Positions 1 to 4,677 of a stretch of 5,276 nt of DNA are shown piece after piece. Numbering within the stretch: the first letter of the stretch is position 1; each line of letters opens with the position of its first letter. Below the pieces are notes generated by a model. That model was not told the origin of the DNA. It was given only the letters and a program-made list of their open reading frames with translations, and searched no databases. The DNA comes from an uncultured Rhodobacter sp. (GTDB lineage Bacteria > Pseudomonadota > Alphaproteobacteria > Rhodobacterales > Rhodobacteraceae). The stretch covers positions 1 through 5,276 of the forward strand of contig CALGTJ010000334.1 of the NCBI GenBank assembly GCA_937901435.1. The letters are read 5' to 3'. The translations under genes were made by a program, and so were the position numbers.

Positions 1-330
1 GGCGTGACCGACGATATAGGTCATCTGCTCGGCGCTCAGACGCGGGTTCAGCGTGTGACAGATCGCGCCGATCCCCGGCACACCGTAGTAGAGTTCAAAG
101 TGGCGATACCCGTTCCACGCCAGCGTCGCGACCCGATCCCCCTGCCCCACGCCCAACGCCAGCAGCGCCTTGGCCAGCTTGCGGGCACGCACCGCCGTTT
201 CGGGCCAGGTCTGTCGATGCACCCCGCCCTCGACCGTCACCGAGGTCACCCCCTGTTGGCGATGGGCATCCGCCGCATATGTCAGGATATCCGCCACCAG
301 CAGCGGGCGGTGCATCATCAGTCCGTCCAT
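1..330 (-). CDS. AMP-forming acyl-CoA ligase (DmdB/FadD-like), N-terminal 110 residues, cut by window edge
   Basis: The enzyme activates a fatty or other carboxylic acid with ATP and joins it to CoA through an acyl-adenylate, in the cytoplasm. Reading down from 330 gives 110 codons open to base 1. Family features are the MMHRPLL start, the VEGGVHRQTW segment (about residues 33-42), GDRVATLAWNGYRHFELYYG (64-83) and CHTLNPRL (91-98) followed by EQMTYIVGHA at the edge. This is the usual N-terminal block of long/medium-chain ligases and of the methylmercaptopropionate-CoA ligase DmdB. The P-loop and adenylation motifs lie outside the window, so the substrate cannot be assigned. Two in-frame ATGs exist (336 and 330). 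The Shine-Dalgarno GAGGAG abuts the first but is 6 bases from the second, so 330 is chosen. A perfect -10 box lies about 90 bases upstream. The family is secure; the exact substrate is not. Confidence 0.9.
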   Translation of the reverse strand, partial: MDGLMMHRPLLVADILTYAADAHRQQGVTSVTVEGGVHRQTWPETAVRARKLAKALLALGVGQGDRVATLAWNGYRHFELYYGVPGIGAICHTLNPRLSAEQMTYIVGHA

Positions 331-386
331 TGACATCTCCTCCTCAAATGTCTGTCGCCTCTTGAGAACGGGTTTGCCCACCCCCG

Positions 387-405
387 CGCGCATTACAAGT
401 GCGCG
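387..405 (-). other. Short hairpin in the predicted ligase leader
   Basis: CGCGCA (387-392) and TGCGCG (400-405) form a perfect 6-bp inverted repeat around a 7-base loop. It falls within the first 10-30 bases of the mRNA if transcription starts near 413. It could stabilise the transcript 5' end or be chance in GC-rich DNA; no T-run follows on the minus strand. Confidence 0.3.
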
Positions 406-419
406 TTTCACCTCGCCGG

Positions 420-448
420 ATTATACCCATGAGTAAACTCAAGCCTGC
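420..448 (-). promoter_or_regulatory. Candidate promoter of the acyl-CoA ligase gene with overlapping palindrome
   Basis: On the minus strand a perfect TATAAT lies at 425-420, which would start transcription near 413 and give an 80-base leader. No good -35 hexamer is found at 16-18 bases; the best fit, GCAGGC at 448-443, is poor. The spacer holds a dyad, TGAGT-AA-ACTCA on the plus strand (430-441), placed at about -17 to -28. That is where a repressor operator or an activator-dependent element would sit. The -10 is seen directly; the regulatory role is inferred. Confidence 0.5.
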
Positions 449-576
449 GGCCCGTGAGAGTCGATACCAAGGCAGGGATGGCGACACCACCAGAAAGAGA
501 GGTTTGGCGCAGGGGCGGCAGACAGTTTGACGGGCCTTGCGGTTGGCCTTCTGCGCTGCACGGTGTTGACGATCTG

Positions 577-633
577 CCCGGCCACAAGAGCCGTCGGGGC
601 GTGCGACGACTGGCCGGGTTTGGGGTGTTTTTT
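577..633 (+). terminator. Compound hairpin followed by T-rich tract, terminator-like, no known gene upstream
   Basis: CCCGGCCA (577-584) pairs perfectly with TGGCCGGG (611-618). Inside it CGTCG (592-596) pairs with CGACG (604-608) around a 7-base loop, with an asymmetric internal loop between the stems. Downstream comes GGG-TTT-GGGG and then six T (628-633). The T-run is about 9 bases from the stem, further than in a standard intrinsic terminator. No plus-strand gene ends here, so it may end an unannotated small transcript, act in the isomerase leader, or be chance. Confidence 0.3.
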
Positions 634-661
634 AGGTGCTTTTGGGCTGGGCTTTTAGGTG
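630..661 (+). repeat. Short G/T-rich direct repeat
   Basis: TTTTAGGTG occurs at 630-638 and 653-661 (period 23), with GCTTTT also at 638-643 and 651-656 between and across them. The stretch from about 616 to 665 is strongly G/T on the plus strand, unlike its surroundings. Role unknown; slippage or a protein-binding element are both possible. Confidence 0.4.
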
Positions 662-738
662 GCGCAGAGAGGTTCTTTCCGTCAAGACTGGCGGGCATAT
701 AAGACCACGACCGCCCGAACCCACTGGAAAGACACCTG

Positions 739-1335
739 ATGCAGGACATCGACTTTTATTACGATTTCGGCAGCCCGAACGCCTATATCGTCGATCATCT
801 CTTGCCCGCCATCGCCGCCCGGCACAACGCGACGATCCGCTATCATCCAGTTCTATTGGGCGGCATTTTCAAGGCCAGCGGCAACCAAAGCCCCGCGCTG
901 GCGGGTGTCAAAGGCAAGATGGCCTATCTGCGCCGCGAAATGGACCGATTTGTCACGCGTCACGCGGTGCCGTTTGCCTTTAATCCACATTTCCCGATCA
1001 ATTCCGTCGCCCTGATGCGCGGAGCGATCTTTGCGCGCAACCAGCCGTGGGAGGCCCGTTACCGCGCCGCGATTTACCACCATTGCTGGGTCGAGGGCAC
1101 GGATATGAACGACCCTCAGACCCTTATGACAGTTCTCACCTCCGCAGGTCTGCCCGCCGACGACATCGCCACAGCCATCCAAAAACCAGAGATCAAAGCC
1201 GTGCTTTTTGCCGCCACCGAGGCGGCAGTCGCTCGCGATGTCTTTGGCGTTCCGACGATGTTTGTCGGCCCAGAGATGTTTTTTGGCAAAGACAGCCTAA
1301 CGGATCTGGAAACCTATCTGCAAAACGGCGGCTGA
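739..1335 (+). CDS. 2-hydroxychromene-2-carboxylate isomerase family protein (DsbA-like, kappa-class GST fold)
   Basis: A cytoplasmic thioredoxin-fold protein of 198 residues, the usual length of the NahD/HCCA isomerase and kappa-GST family. The founding enzymes use glutathione to isomerise hydroxychromene carboxylate to hydroxybenzylidene pyruvate in naphthalene breakdown, but most proteobacterial members have unproven substrates. The N-terminus DFYYDFGSPNAY carries the expected active-site Ser12-Pro13 in place of the DsbA CxxC. HFPIN (84-88) and MRGAI match the helical insert, GVPTM (170-174) holds the cis-proline (Pro172), and FFGKDSL (181-187) is the C-terminal signature. The ATG at 739 has GGAAAG 7 bases upstream. 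It stands alone on its strand and converges with the CurA-like gene. No other aromatic-degradation genes are in view, so a general glutathione-dependent role is as likely as naphthalene catabolism. Confidence 0.92.
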   Translation: MQDIDFYYDFGSPNAYIVDHLLPAIAARHNATIRYHPVLLGGIFKASGNQSPALAGVKGKMAYLRREMDRFVTRHAVPFAFNPHFPINSVALMRGAIFARNQPWEARYRAAIYHHCWVEGTDMNDPQTLMTVLTSAGLPADDIATAIQKPEIKAVLFAATEAAVARDVFGVPTMFVGPEMFFGKDSLTDLETYLQNGG

Positions 1336-1355
1336 AATGTAGCGAAATCTTGTTT

Positions 1356-1376
1356 TTCATCTTGGTCAAAATACTC
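1356..1376 (-). repeat. Candidate Rhodobacterales intergenic motif (GAGTATTTT...AAGATGA type)
   Basis: Read on the minus strand this stretch is GAGTATTTTGACCAAGATGA plus one base. From memory, closely similar strings of the form GAGTATTTTTGG-AAGATGAA recur at gene ends in Rhodobacteraceae genomes. Here it follows a stem-loop and TTTT directly, fitting a transcription-end element. There is only one copy in this window, so its repeat status rests on recollection, not on the sequence. Confidence 0.45.
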
Positions 1377-1431
1377 AAAAGGGCCAGCCCTTCGCCCATT
1401 CGCCCAAGGGCAACAAACGACAGGCTGGCCC
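1377..1431 (-). terminator. Probable intrinsic terminator of the CurA-like gene
   Basis: GGGCCAGCC (1381-1389) and GGCTGGCCC (1423-1431) form a perfect 9-bp stem. The 33-base loop can fold further through GCCC (1394-1397) and GGGC (1408-1411). On the minus strand the stem is followed at once by TTTT, then GAGTATTTT. It lies 37 bases past the stop of the minus-strand oxidoreductase gene. On the plus strand there is no T-run after the stem, so it suits the minus gene better, though it could also slow transcripts leaving the isomerase gene. Confidence 0.6.
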
Positions 1432-1438
1432 CGCACAT

Positions 1439-1481
1439 CGGATTTTCGACGAAAATTCGCGCGCCGATCAGGCGTCGGCGC
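1439..1481. other. Two adjacent palindromes at the 3' end of the CurA-like gene
   Basis: ATTTTCG-A-CGAAAAT (1442-1456) is a perfect 7+1+7 dyad that extends outward with one G-T wobble to 1439-1459. Next to it GCGCCGA (1461-1467) and TCGGCGC (1475-1481) make a 7-bp stem that spans the oxidoreductase stop codon. Read on the minus strand, the second stem precedes the AT-rich first one, so together they could aid termination or protect the mRNA 3' end. They could instead be a protein-binding site. Confidence 0.4.
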
Positions 1482-2487
1482 CAACCCTCACCAATTGCTT
1501 GCCAAAGTTGCCGCCCTCAAGCAGCTTCAGAAACGCGGCGGGCGCATTTTCCAGCCCCTCCGCCACCGTCTCGCGGTAATGGATCTCGCCGCTTTTCACC
1601 AAAGGTCCAACCTCTGCCAGAAAATCTGGCAATCGGTCCATGTGGTCAAAGATAATGAACCCGCGCACCCGCAGGCGCTGAGTCAGGATCGTGCGCCATG
1701 CCACGGGCAGGCGTATCGCCTCTTCGATGCCCTTGCCGTTGTACCACGCGATCATCCCGCACACCGCGATCCGGCCAAAGACATTCATCAGCGGGATGAC
1801 CGCCTCCAACGTCTTGCCGCCCACGTTTTCGTAATAACAATCCACCCCATCGGGCGCCGCTGCTGCCAGCGCGCCCGCCAGATCCGCATCATGGTGGTCA
1901 AGGCAGATATCATAACCAAGGTGGTCGACAGCAAAGGCACATTTCTCTGCGCCCCCCGCGACACCGATCACGCGCATCCCCTTGCGCTTTGCCAGTTGGC
2001 CCACCAGTGACCCGACGGCCCCTGTTGCCGCTGAAACCACAATCGTCTCGCCCGATTTAGCCTCAAGGACATCGTTCAGACCGACAAAGGCGGTGTGACC
2101 GGGCATCCCCAGAACGCCGACCGCGGTGGAAACCGGGGCCAGATCCGGGTCGATCTTGCGCAGGCCGGTGCCGTCACTGATCGCGTGGCTGGTCCAGCCA
2201 AGCCCGCCCATGACAATATCGCCAGCGGCGTAGTCAGGATGGTGCGAGGCCATGACCTCGGCCACGCAAGCGCCCTCCATCGTCGCACCGATCTGGACCG
2301 GGGGCGTGTAGGATTTGCCCTCGTTCATCCGCCCGCGCATGTAGGGGTCCAGCGACATCCAGATCGTGCGCAACAGCATTTGTCCCGCGCCCGGCTCTGG
2401 CAGATCGCCATTTTCCAGCGTGAAATTCTCAAGGCTGGGAACGCCTTTGGGGCGGCTGGCAAGGGTGATGCGTTGAAACTGTGTCAT
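1468..2487 (-). CDS. NADPH-dependent, zinc-independent MDR oxidoreductase (CurA/PTGR-like)
   Basis: A 339-residue medium-chain dehydrogenase/reductase of the curcumin reductase, prostaglandin reductase and leukotriene B4 dehydrogenase group. These enzymes reduce the C=C bond of alpha,beta-unsaturated carbonyls with NADPH and act in detoxification. Visible features are MSLDPYMRGRM (44-54), typical of this subgroup, the LGMPGHTAFVGL segment (126-137), the nucleotide-binding glycine motif AATGAVGS (153-160), AGGAEKC with the lysine used for NADP (177-183), YENVGG (219-224) and the C-terminal FGKQLVRV (328-335). Structural-zinc cysteines are absent, as expected. The ATG at 2487 is preferred because AGGAG sits 8 bases upstream and the protein then begins MTQFQRITLASRP like its relatives. 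A 12-residue in-frame extension to 2523 has no support. It is convergent with the isomerase gene and divergent from the CIS-domain gene. It closely fits the E. coli CurA family; the substrate is not proven. Confidence 0.93.
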   Translation of the reverse strand: MTQFQRITLASRPKGVPSLENFTLENGDLPEPGAGQMLLRTIWMSLDPYMRGRMNEGKSYTPPVQIGATMEGACVAEVMASHHPDYAAGDIVMGGLGWTSHAISDGTGLRKIDPDLAPVSTAVGVLGMPGHTAFVGLNDVLEAKSGETIVVSAATGAVGSLVGQLAKRKGMRVIGVAGGAEKCAFAVDHLGYDICLDHHDADLAGALAAAAPDGVDCYYENVGGKTLEAVIPLMNVFGRIAVCGMIAWYNGKGIEEAIRLPVAWRTILTQRLRVRGFIIFDHMDRLPDFLAEVGPLVKSGEIHYRETVAEGLENAPAAFLKLLEGGNFGKQLVRVGADA

Positions 2488-2512
2488 GGGGTCTGCTCCT
2501 GCGGATGGATGT

Positions 2513-2523
2513 GTGACAGTCAC
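2513..2523. promoter_or_regulatory. Perfect small palindrome upstream of the CurA-like gene
   Basis: GTGAC-A-GTCAC is an 11-base perfect dyad 26 bases before the oxidoreductase start codon. The position suits an operator near the transcription start or in the leader. I could not define a convincing -10/-35 pair for this gene, so the link to regulation is inferred from position only. Confidence 0.3.
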
Positions 2524-2564
2524 CTAAGCGTAAACCACCCCGGCACCAAGGGGCTGCCTGGCTT

Positions 2565-2644
2565 TATCTTGGCTGCGCCGTATCTTGGCTGCTCCCTATT
2601 CTGGGTACGCCGTATCCTGGGTGCTCCCTATCATGGGTGCGCCG
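2565..2644. repeat. Tandem array: five head-to-tail copies of a 16-bp unit
   Basis: Units begin at 2565, 2581, 2597, 2613 and 2629, each exactly 16 bases. The consensus is close to TATCYTGGSTGCKCCS. Units 1, 3 and 5 end in CGCCG and units 2 and 4 in GCTCCC, so a 32-bp higher-order period is visible. Each even unit holds GGGTGCTCCC or the GGCTGCTCCC variant, nearly self-complementary. The period is not a multiple of three and no gene covers the array. It lies between two divergent genes, 78-157 bases before the oxidoreductase start and 152-232 before the CIS-domain start. It could be a cluster of regulator binding sites, a slippage-prone satellite or the mark of an old recombination event. Confidence 0.9.
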
Positions 2645-2678
2645 AGCAGTCCGCCGGACCGACGCCTCAAAAACAAAC

Positions 2679-2707
2679 TTGCGATCCCCCGACCCGCCCA
2701 CCACAAT
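2679..2707 (+). promoter_or_regulatory. Weak promoter candidate for the CIS-domain/propeller pair
   Basis: TTGCGA (2679-2684) and CACAAT (2702-2707) are separated by 17 bases. Each matches four of six consensus positions. Transcription would start near 2714, giving an 80-base leader before the TTG start. The match is modest and could be chance. Confidence 0.3.
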
Positions 2708-2796
2708 GTCACAACGCCGACAGGCCATGGGGATATCCTTCGCCCCGGAGATTGCGTCTTTGACCCGTGCGTGCGCGTCTTTGAGAGGACAAGAGC

Positions 2797-3303
2797 TTGG
2801 ATCCAGAAGAATTTTCGACGCAGACGGCGGGTCTGGTTTTGCTCTGGCCCTATATCCCTACTCTGTTCACGCGTACGGCGCTTATGCAGGACAACCAATT
2901 CACCGACGCCGCCGCGCAGGGCAAAGCGGTGCGGACCCTTCATTTTCTTGTCGGCGGAGAGTTGGACGGGCCCGACGGCACGCTTGCGCTTGAAAAGCTT
3001 CTGTGCGGGTGGCCTTTGGCGCAGATAGTTGGCCGCTTTCCCCTCAGCAAAAAAGACCTGATGCTGATCGAAGGCCTGTTTGAGGCCATGCTGAACGCTT
3101 GGCCGCCGCTTAGAGGTACGAGCGCGCAGGGGCTGCAAGAGAGTTTTCTGCAACGGGGCGGGGCGATTGCCGTCTCTGACACCCATGCGCAGATGACGGT
3201 AGAGACAGCGCCGTTGGATCTGCTGTTGGACCAATTGGTCTGGCCGATCGCGACCATTGATTTCCCTTGGATGCCCCTGCCTCTGGTTGTGACATGGCGG
3301 TAA
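2797..3303 (+). CDS. Orphan C-terminal domain of a contractile injection system tape measure protein (CIS_TMP family)
   Basis: Tape measure proteins set the tube length of phage-tail-like contractile injection systems (Afp14-type) and normally carry long helical regions before a conserved C-terminal domain. This 168-residue product is almost only that domain. It shows AGLVLLWPYIPTLF (11-24), KAVRTLHFLVGGE (43-55), LALEKLLCGWPL (63-74), a helix ending in LNAWPPL (99-105), TSAQGLQESFLQRGG (108-122) and the closing block PLDLLLDQLVWPI with PWMPLPLVVTW (139-167). The order and spacing match family members I recall. The start is TTG at 2797, with GAGAGGA 7 bases upstream; the first in-frame ATG (2884) would remove the conserved AGLVLLWP block. 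TGA at 2782-2784 closes the frame upstream. No sheath, tube, baseplate, spike or AAA+ gene is in the window. The propeller gene follows after 7 bases. It may be a relic or a repurposed short protein; the domain itself looks undamaged. Confidence 0.82.
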   Translation: MDPEEFSTQTAGLVLLWPYIPTLFTRTALMQDNQFTDAAAQGKAVRTLHFLVGGELDGPDGTLALEKLLCGWPLAQIVGRFPLSKKDLMLIEGLFEAMLNAWPPLRGTSAQGLQESFLQRGGAIAVSDTHAQMTVETAPLDLLLDQLVWPIATIDFPWMPLPLVVTWR

Positions 3304-3310
3304 GGGCGAC

Positions 3311-4147
3311 ATGATCCAGAGCACACTTGTCCTGCACGACATCGCAACGGGCTGCGAAGAGATCGCCTATGAAACGGGGGACCTGATCGAGGCCCCCAAC
3401 TGGTCGCCCTGCGGTGGTTTTCTTGTGGTGAATGGCGGCGGGTTGATCTGGCGGCTGGATCTGCGCGGTGCGCGTCAGTTGCAACAGATCGACACATTTG
3501 CGATCACCCATTGCAACAATGACCACGGCCTTTCGCCGGATGGCACGACCCTCGCGATCTGCGACAGCCCCGCGCGTGGCACCGCGTGTATCTATACCCT
3601 GCCGATCACGGGGGGTGTGCCACGGCCGGTGACGCCGCTGCGCCCATCCTATTTTCACGGCTGGTCGCCCGACGGCGCGCGGCTGACCTACACGGCGCGG
3701 CGGAATGGAGAGTTTCACATCTGCACCTGCCGGGCAGATGGCACGGATGAGCTGCAACTGACACAGGGGCCGGGTCACCGCGACGGGCCGGATTACACGC
3801 CGGACGGGCGATGGATCTGGTTCAACTCCGATCACCACGGGGAAACGCCGGATCTTTGGCGGATGCGCGTGGATGGGTCGGACCTGCAGCGCATGACGCA
3901 AGACACCCGCGTCAACTGGTTCCCGCACCCCCCGCCAGACGGGGCGCATGTTGTCTATCTCGCCTACCCCCCGCATGTGCAGGGCCACCCGCGCGGCGAA
4001 GATGTGGAATTGCGGGCGCTGCCCGCGTCAGGCGGAGCGGCGCGCACCCTCACCGCCTTTCACGGCGGGCAAGGGTCGATCAATGTACCGAACTGGTCAC
4101 CCGATGGGACCCGCTTTGCCTATATGCGCTATGCGAAACAGGGCTGA
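3311..4147 (+). CDS. Cytoplasmic TolB-like six-bladed beta-propeller (PD40 repeats)
   Basis: The 278-residue product carries six evenly spaced PD40-type motifs, starting near residues 30 (NWSPCGG), 73 (GLSPDGT), 117 (GWSPDGA), 161 (DYTPDGR), 206 (HPPPDGA) and 261 (NWSPDGT). This predicts a six-bladed propeller like the C-terminal half of TolB. There is no signal peptide and no TolB N-terminal domain, so it is not the periplasmic Tol-Pal protein. It belongs to the loosely described TolB family proteins, which probably bind proteins or small ligands; no catalytic motif is seen. Blade 1 has Cys for Asp (SPCG) and blade 5 has an unusual HPPPDG. The ATG at 3311 follows AAGGG by 4 bases, and the CIS-domain stop lies 7 bases upstream, so the two are probably co-transcribed. 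It converges with the secreted-protein gene, 25 bases away. Confidence 0.85.
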   Translation: MIQSTLVLHDIATGCEEIAYETGDLIEAPNWSPCGGFLVVNGGGLIWRLDLRGARQLQQIDTFAITHCNNDHGLSPDGTTLAICDSPARGTACIYTLPITGGVPRPVTPLRPSYFHGWSPDGARLTYTARRNGEFHICTCRADGTDELQLTQGPGHRDGPDYTPDGRWIWFNSDHHGETPDLWRMRVDGSDLQRMTQDTRVNWFPHPPPDGAHVVYLAYPPHVQGHPRGEDVELRALPASGGAARTLTAFHGGQGSINVPNWSPDGTRFAYMRYAKQG

Positions 4148-4162
4148 GACAAGACAAGCATA

Positions 4163-4193
4163 AGCCGCGCGGCTATTGCAAAATCGCCGCGCG
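4163..4193. terminator. GC-rich hairpin between convergent genes, possible bidirectional terminator
   Basis: C4166-C4173 (CGCGCGGC) pairs perfectly with 4186-4193 (GCCGCGCG) around a 12-base loop containing TTGCAAAA. A 12-base palindrome, AGCCGCGCGGCT (4163-4174), overlaps it and offers an alternative fold. It includes the last codons of the minus-strand secreted-protein gene and lies 18 bases past the propeller stop. On the minus strand it is followed by T-rich GGCTTATGCTTGTCTTG; there is no continuous T-run on either side, so efficiency is uncertain. Confidence 0.35.
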
Positions 4194-4580
4194 CTCATAG
4201 CTTTCGGTTTGCACGGTGCCATCGTCATAGCTCAACTCGATCCGCAGATTTTTCAGCGATTTCAGAGGGAAAGCCACATAGGGCAACCGCCCCTCGGGGA
4301 TCTGGGAAAAGGTCGTATCGCCCTCGCAGGGCGGTGTGGCCCAGACCTTTGGCTTGCCGTTGTTCACCACATATCGGATCTGGGTCAGCCCGCAGCGATA
4401 GACCTCTAGCAGCGTGAAATACAGCAGATCTTCGCCATTATATTCGCGCACAGAGACCCAGTTTGGCACAATCATCTGCAAGATCGGCTTGACCTCTGCG
4501 GCGCTGTTGAACTGCGCTGTCGCCGGGATCGGCGTCAAAGCCAGACAGGCTGTGGTCAAAAGGGTCACAAAACATCGCAT
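4173..4580 (-). CDS. Small secreted protein of unknown function, conserved-type in Rhodobacteraceae
   Basis: The 135-residue product begins with a clear signal peptide: Met-Arg, a hydrophobic stretch (about 4-16), then PIPATA with likely cleavage before Gln23. The mature part of about 113 residues starts QFNSAAEVKPIL and contains NWVSVREYNGEDLLYF (40-55), two cysteines (Cys63 in YRCG, Cys85 in PPCEG) that could form a disulfide in the periplasm, LPYVAFPL (99-106) and a C-terminal ELSYDDGTVQTESYERAAIL strand region (115-134). From memory, similar short periplasmic proteins are annotated as hypothetical in many Rhodobacteraceae; I know no function. GGAGAG lies 5 bases before the ATG at 4580. 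It is divergent from the glycosyltransferase-like gene and convergent with the propeller gene. Confidence 0.85.
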   Translation of the reverse strand: MRCFVTLLTTACLALTPIPATAQFNSAAEVKPILQMIVPNWVSVREYNGEDLLYFTLLEVYRCGLTQIRYVVNNGKPKVWATPPCEGDTTFSQIPEGRLPYVAFPLKSLKNLRIELSYDDGTVQTESYERAAILQ

Positions 4581-4617
4581 TTCGTCTCTCCAATCCGATT
4601 TGCAGAACCTAGCACTT

Positions 4618-4644
4618 TTGGCACGCCACGTTTCCCCCTATAAC
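4618..4644 (+). promoter_or_regulatory. Promoter candidate for the glycosyltransferase-like gene
   Basis: TATAAC at 4639-4644 is a good -10 match. TTGGCA at 4618-4623 is a fair -35, but the spacer is 15 bases; shifting to TTTTGG (4616-4621) gives 17 bases with a worse hexamer. Transcription would start near 4651, about 27 bases before the ATG. The stretch lies in the 97-base divergent gap shared with the secreted-protein gene. Confidence 0.4.
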
Positions 4645-4677
4645 ACGCGCATAGAAAAAAGGGCGGGCAGGTCCATT

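Larger units (their letters stand above)
331..738. other. Divergent intergenic region between the ligase and isomerase genes
   Basis: I find no convincing protein gene in these 400 bases. Open frames on both strands (plus about 454-702, minus about 749-408) give proline-, arginine- and serine-rich translations without recognisable domains. The left part holds the minus-strand -10 box, operator-like dyad and leader hairpin of the ligase gene. The middle holds a compound hairpin (577-618) followed by T-rich sequence and a G/T-rich direct repeat (628-661). No clear plus-strand promoter for the isomerase was seen; ATATAAG-like sequence at 697-703 is the best -10 candidate but lacks a good -35. 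Confidence 0.6.
2488..2796. other. Divergent intergenic region with repeat array
   Basis: These 309 bases separate the minus-strand oxidoreductase from the plus-strand CIS-domain gene. They hold the GTGACAGTCAC palindrome, the five-unit repeat and a weak plus-strand promoter candidate. Frames upstream of the TTG start were read for traces of a longer tape measure protein. The frame of the downstream gene is broken by TGA at 2761-2763 and 2782-2784, and none of the three frames resembles the helical part of a tape measure protein. Confidence 0.6.

Noticed and set aside
408..749. 113-codon minus-strand frame and an 82-codon plus-strand frame in the first intergenic region
   Set aside because: Neither has a good RBS, a domain or family-like composition; both cross hairpin and promoter-like sequence. 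A lineage-specific small protein cannot be fully excluded.
2488..2523. In-frame N-terminal extension of the CurA-like protein
   Set aside because: The 12 added residues are not typical of the family, and a good RBS sits at the right distance from the internal ATG at 2487.
2565..2644. Tandem repeats as a CRISPR array or plasmid iterons
   Set aside because: Units are contiguous without spacers, there are no cas genes, and no replication initiator or AT-rich origin region is nearby.
2095..2763. 222-codon plus-strand frame across the start of the oxidoreductase and the repeat array
   Set aside because: Most of it is antisense to a well-recognised gene and it has no domain.
2596..3342. 248-codon minus-strand frame starting within the propeller gene and ending in the tandem repeat
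   Set aside because: It is antisense to the CIS-domain gene, low in hydrophobic pattern and without a domain; its end merely translates the repeat array.
3110..3988. 292-codon open frame on the minus strand across the propeller and CIS-domain genes
   Set aside because: It lies antisense to two genes with clear domains; its proline/arginine/valine-rich translation has no motif. Long antisense frames are common in GC-rich DNA.
3311..4147. Propeller gene as the Tol-Pal protein TolB
   Set aside because: No signal peptide, no TolB N-terminal domain, too short, and no tolQRA, pal or ybgF neighbours.
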